A DNA stretch of 64,000 bases from Closterium sp. Naga37s-1. Taxonomy: Eukaryota > Streptophyta > Zygnematophyceae > Desmidiales > Closteriaceae. The translations under genes were made by a program, and so were the position numbers. Below, piece by piece: positions 62,160 to 64,000 of this stretch. The notes below the pieces were generated by a model. That model ran no database searches. It was not told the DNA's origin and saw nothing but the letters and a program-made list of their open reading frames with translations. The DNA is taken from the NCBI GenBank assembly GCA_947471745.1, contig CANJKZ010001150.1, positions 1,290,501 to 1,354,500 on the forward strand, in the 5' to 3' direction. Numbering within the stretch: position 1 is the stretch's first letter; each line of letters opens with the position of its first letter.

Positions 62160-64000
62160 TGTGTGTGTGCGTGTGTGTGTGCGTGTGTGTGTGTGTGTGT
62201 TTGTGTGTGTGTGCGTGCGTGTGTGTGTGTGTGTACGTGTGTGTGTGTGTGTGTTTGTGTGTGTGTGCGTGTGTGTGTGTGTGCGTGTGTGTGTGTGTGT
62301 GCGCCTGTGTGTGTGTGTGTGTGTGTGCGTGCATGTGTGTGCGTGCGTGTGTGTGTGTGTGTGTGCGTGTGTGTGTGTGTGTGCGTGTGTGTGTGTGTGT
62401 GCGTGTGTGTGTGTGTGCGTGTGTGTGTGTGTGTTTGTGTGTGTGTGTGCGTGCGTGTGTGTGTGTGTGTGTGTTCGTGTGTGTGTGTGTGTGTGTGTTT
62501 GCGTGTGTGTGTGCGCGCGCGCCTCGCAGGCTGTACATGGTTTCTAGTGTGTGTGGATCATAGAAGGTGGCACAATAAATGACACCAGAGATGACACCAG
62601 AGATGACACACACGGAGATGACACTGAGTGATTCTACACACAAGGAGATGAGCCTCTGCTGGTAAACTATTCTGTCCCCTATTCTTCATGCGAGGGGATG
62701 AATACTTTCGGCGTTGCTGCTTGCTTACAATTGTCCATGCTAGCATCACAAAAATGTCCGTTCGTCATTGGCCGTTTTTAAGAGCTATAAATACTCCTGA
62801 ACCCACCTTCTTTGAGAGGTTATATAACAGAAATTTTCACCCTATATTCCCTCTCACGTCCACCATAGGTCTTTGTATGACAATAAACTCAGTGGCTCCA
62901 TCCCGACTGGCCTCGACTTACTCACAAATCTGGCGGCCTTGTAAGTCCTCCCCTTTTACTCCTCCCGTTTCATTCTCTAGACGCGTAGTGAGCCCTCCTC
63001 ATTCTTCTCTGTCCCTTCGTTGTGCTTCTCTTTCCTTTGGTCTGCTGCGTCTTCTTCGCTCTTACTCTCTCCACCTCTCCCCTCCTCTCCTCTCCTCTCC
63101 TCTCCTCTCATCTCCTCTCCACTCCTCTCCTCTATGCGCCTTTCGCCTCCCCTGACTTCTCTGTTCACGCGTCACATCACATCATTCGCTGTTCTTGCTG
63201 CTCATCCTTTCCCTTCTCACATACTCGTCTCCTCTTCTCAACATCCTTCTGTAAGGATGCTGTTTGTGCATGATGCTTCTTCTCAGAGACATGTCCAGGA
63301 ACCAACATTCAGGCAGCTTTGTGACTTTTGAGTCGACTTAAAACGAGGTGACTTTTGAGTCGACTCAAAAGTCACCTCTTCTGTTGCTGCCTTGCCTCTG
63401 TGCATGATGCTTGATACCTTTCATCAGAGGCATGTCCAACAACCAGCATTCAGGCAGCTTGGTGACTTTTGAGTCAACTAATAAATAACCTCTTCTGTTG
63501 CTGCCTTGCCTCTGTGAATGATGCTGCTCAATACCTTTCATCAGAGATATGTCCAGCAACCAGCATTCAGGCAGCATCCCTGCTAGCTTCAGTGGGCTCT
63601 GCCGGCTAACGTCCATGTGAGTGAGTAGACACAGAACGCCAGCAAGTAACATTCAGGTAGAATCACTGCTAGTTCCAGTGGGCTCTGCAAAAGCAGGTTC
63701 ATGTGTACAGCACACACACTGACACAGGATGTCAGCAATATGTGGCACACAGGCTGTGCGTAGCGCGCCTAAGTATGCTCAATAAGCGGGTGTCTTGTGT
63801 GCGTAACGCCTAATGTGTGTGTAACGCCTAGTGTGTGTGTAACGCCTAGTGTGTGTGTAACGCCTAGTGTGTGTGTAACGCCTAGTGTGTGCGTAACGCC
63901 TAGTGTGTGCGTAACGCCTAGTGTGTGCGTAGCTCCTATTGTGTGTGAGGATCTTGTAAGGAGGTGACACCAAAGATGACACCTAAGATGACACTCGAGA
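55156..64000 (+). CDS. Leucine-rich repeat protein, 5' part (receptor-like), runs off window
   Basis: Exons that join in phase are 55156-55333, 57256-57415, then eight 72-nt phase-2 LRR exons: 58437-58508, 59600-59671, 60037-60108, 61266-61337, 61560-61631, 62004-62075, 62869-62940, 63545-63616. Exon 1 gives a hydrophobic segment ([20 protein letters not shown]) that fits a signal peptide or anchor after an Arg-rich start. Exon 2 carries the N-terminal cap with two Cys ([15 protein letters not shown] and [13 protein letters not shown]). Each LRR exon encodes one 24-residue repeat of the plant type, for example [20 protein letters not shown]. This is the exon style of plant LRR receptor kinases. 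No transmembrane or kinase part is inside the window, so receptor kinase is inference. The ATG at 55156 is the first giving a signal-like start. Partial exon copies are common throughout. Confidence 0.85.
55378..55618 (+). repeat. 20-bp minisatellite carrying donor-like GTGAGT
   Basis: GTGAGTGTTGGGC(A/C)GGCCAG is repeated about 12 times, beginning 44 bp after the true exon 1 donor at 55334. Each unit contains the strong 5' splice-site sequence CAG/GTGAGT at its junction. Confidence 0.95.
55659..57255 (+). repeat. Array of exon 2 acceptor + 5'-half decoys
   Basis: Twelve copies of acceptor CCCGCAG plus TGCGATT(T/C)CTGAACGACT etc. start at 55659, 55786, 55923, 56050, 56187, 56314, 56452, 56579, 56717, 56844, 56982 and 57111. 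They alternate between 127 and 137 bp, so the true unit is a 264-bp dimer. The functional exon starts at 57256 and alone continues into [11 protein letters not shown]. Confidence 0.95.
57378..57528. repeat. Exon 2 end duplicated around a palindrome
   Basis: The last 38 bases of exon 2 with its donor (57378-57420) recur at 57486-57528 with one mismatch. Between them lies the palindrome TTGAGGCGCCTCAA at 57428-57441. Confidence 0.95.
57529..58436. other. Intron between cap exon and first LRR exon
   Basis: I find no LRR-like codons here. 58070-58200 is a degenerate TTCTCTTTGATCCTTCCTG repeat. A short (GCCA)n run lies near 58003. Confidence 0.5.
58518..58586. repeat. Palindrome between 20-bp direct repeats
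   Basis: A 26-bp palindrome with one mismatch (58537-58562, core TTTGAG TCGA CTCAAA) lies between GCCAATTGCCGCGCCAAAAT (58518-58537) and a two-mismatch copy at 58567-58586. Confidence 0.93.
58587..58985 (+). repeat. LRR1 3'-half copies and 22-bp repeat
   Basis: Two copies of the 3' half of LRR exon 1 with GTACGTCC-like donors lie near 58590-58645 and 58697-58763. They are followed by about ten tandem units of CAGCTGTACGTCCTGCCGTC plus TGC, which grew from the exon/donor junction itself. Confidence 0.88.
59080..59425 (+). repeat. 18-bp minisatellite TTTTCCCACCTCACCCTC
   Basis: About 19 nearly perfect units with occasional GTTTCC or ACTTCA variants. The array is pyrimidine-rich and lies upstream of the LRR2 acceptor. 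Confidence 0.95.
60170..60435 (+). repeat. Broken LRR exon copies with palindrome
   Basis: Two damaged copies of an LRR exon (near 60178-60300 and 60340-60432) contain CGCAACCAGATG and GGCTTCGGTGCTCTCAACC. The first is split by the palindrome at 60196-60223, which has CGCAACCAGATG directly repeated on each side (60185-60196 and 60226-60237). They are not splice-competent. Confidence 0.85.
60541..60602 (+). repeat. (GT)n microsatellite
   Basis: A pure GT run of about 60 bp in an LRR gene intron. Confidence 0.97.
60696..60805. repeat. 30-bp perfect palindrome (AATT centre) in a local duplication
   Basis: The palindrome 60731-60760 has core TTTTGAG AATT CTCAAAA. GCAGAGG..AGGTAGTA.. CGTATAT segments lie on both sides (60699-60727 and about 60777-60801). 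Confidence 0.92.
60836..60910. repeat. 52-bp palindrome (ACGT centre) between 14-bp direct repeats
   Basis: 60848-60899 is a dyad with a single mismatch and core TTTTGAG ACGT CTCAAAA. CCTCACCATTACAG (60836-60849) and CCTCACCATTGCAG (60897-60910) bracket it. Confidence 0.95.
61064..61265 (+). repeat. LRR4 upstream decoy, palindrome and ATCCC repeat
   Basis: An acceptor plus the first half of LRR exon 4 (61104-61147) is followed by a 28-bp perfect palindrome (61148-61175, TCGA centre). The upstream intron then recurs, including an expanded (ATCCC)n run at about 61199-61240, before the true exon at 61266. Confidence 0.92.
61326..61414. repeat. 28-bp palindrome (TATA centre) between 26-bp direct repeats
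   Basis: The end of LRR exon 4 with its GTAAGT donor (61326-61351) is repeated exactly at 61389-61414. Between them is GTGACTTTTGAG TATA CTCAAGAGTCAC (61362-61389, one mismatch). Confidence 0.96.
61630..61990. repeat. Degenerate repeats GGAGGCAGGTGCATAACGA with worn palindrome
   Basis: Several 30-50-bp units containing GAGGCAGGTGCATAA(C/T)GA fill the intron. A degenerate palindrome (TTGAATCGACTCAA, 61872-61885) lies between similar flanks. Confidence 0.75.
62111..62522 (+). repeat. Imperfect (GT)n microsatellite
   Basis: About 410 bp of GT with interspersed GC and TT steps, starting 35 bp after the LRR6 donor at 62076. Both-strand frames of Cys/Val or His/Thr are artefacts of this run. Confidence 0.97.
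63284..63544 (+). repeat. LRR8 upstream decoys with palindromes
   Basis: Two units of about 130 bp repeat acceptor plus the first codons of LRR exon 8 (DMSxNQHSGS). Each runs into GTGACTTTTGAGTC palindrome sequence: 63322-63343 worn, 63345-63378 a perfect 34-bp dyad, 63462-63480 a worn copy. The true exon starts at 63545. Confidence 0.9.
63650..63703 (+). repeat. Downstream partial copy of LRR8 exon
   Basis: The 3' half of the exon (ATCACTGCTAGTTCCAGTGG to TTCAT) recurs with a weak GTGTAC donor. Confidence 0.8.
63795..63950 (+). repeat. 18-bp minisatellite GTAACGCCTAGTGTGTGT
   Basis: About eight units, with GTGCGTAACGCC and GTAGCTCC variants towards the end. Confidence 0.93.

Noticed and set aside
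62076..62582. Cys/Val and His/Thr repeat proteins
   Set aside because: They are translations of the GT microsatellite in six frames.

Overview
This is nuclear DNA of a green-lineage eukaryote. Genes carry many introns, two encode conserved plant-type proteins, a third is a leucine-rich-repeat protein built from 72-nt phase-2 exons as in land-plant LRR receptors, and the mobile elements are plant-type Ty1/copia and chromovirus Ty3/gypsy retrotransposons primed by initiator tRNA-Met. The high GC content and repeat-packed introns fit a streptophyte alga (a Closterium-like zygnematophyte is my guess). The lineage is inference, not something the sequence proves.

Layout. 383-18279 (+): a 12-exon gene for a nucleolar Pumilio-family protein (PUM24/PUF6 type), whose third intron holds a 7.7-kb minisatellite of 15- and 17-bp units. 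18280-19220: tail-to-tail intergenic region. 25250-19221 (-): an 8-exon gene for the beta subunit of mitochondrial processing peptidase. 25590-54320: a nest of LTR retrotransposons with every boundary readable. A decayed chromovirus (TSD CATGC) was hit by copia element A (30124-37115, TSD CAATC), by copia element B in its right LTR (38184-53735, TSD GAAAG) and by a tRNA-derived SINE-like triplet. B was in turn hit by copia element C (45666-53317, TSD AGGCC), 12 codons before the end of its reading frame. 55156-64000 (+): the 5' part of an LRR gene (N-terminal exons plus eight LRR exons) that runs off the window.

Two unusual themes join the three genes. First, nearly every exon is surrounded by partial copies of itself: 5' halves with an acceptor lie upstream, and 3' halves with a donor lie downstream, sometimes amplified into arrays of ten or more decoy splice sites. 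Second, a family of short palindromes, TTTTGAG + a self-complementary 4-mer + CTCAAAA, sits at the junctions of local direct duplications. The arm is constant while the central 4-mer takes at least five values. This palindrome family is the best candidate here for an undescribed system. The exon echoes may be its by-product.
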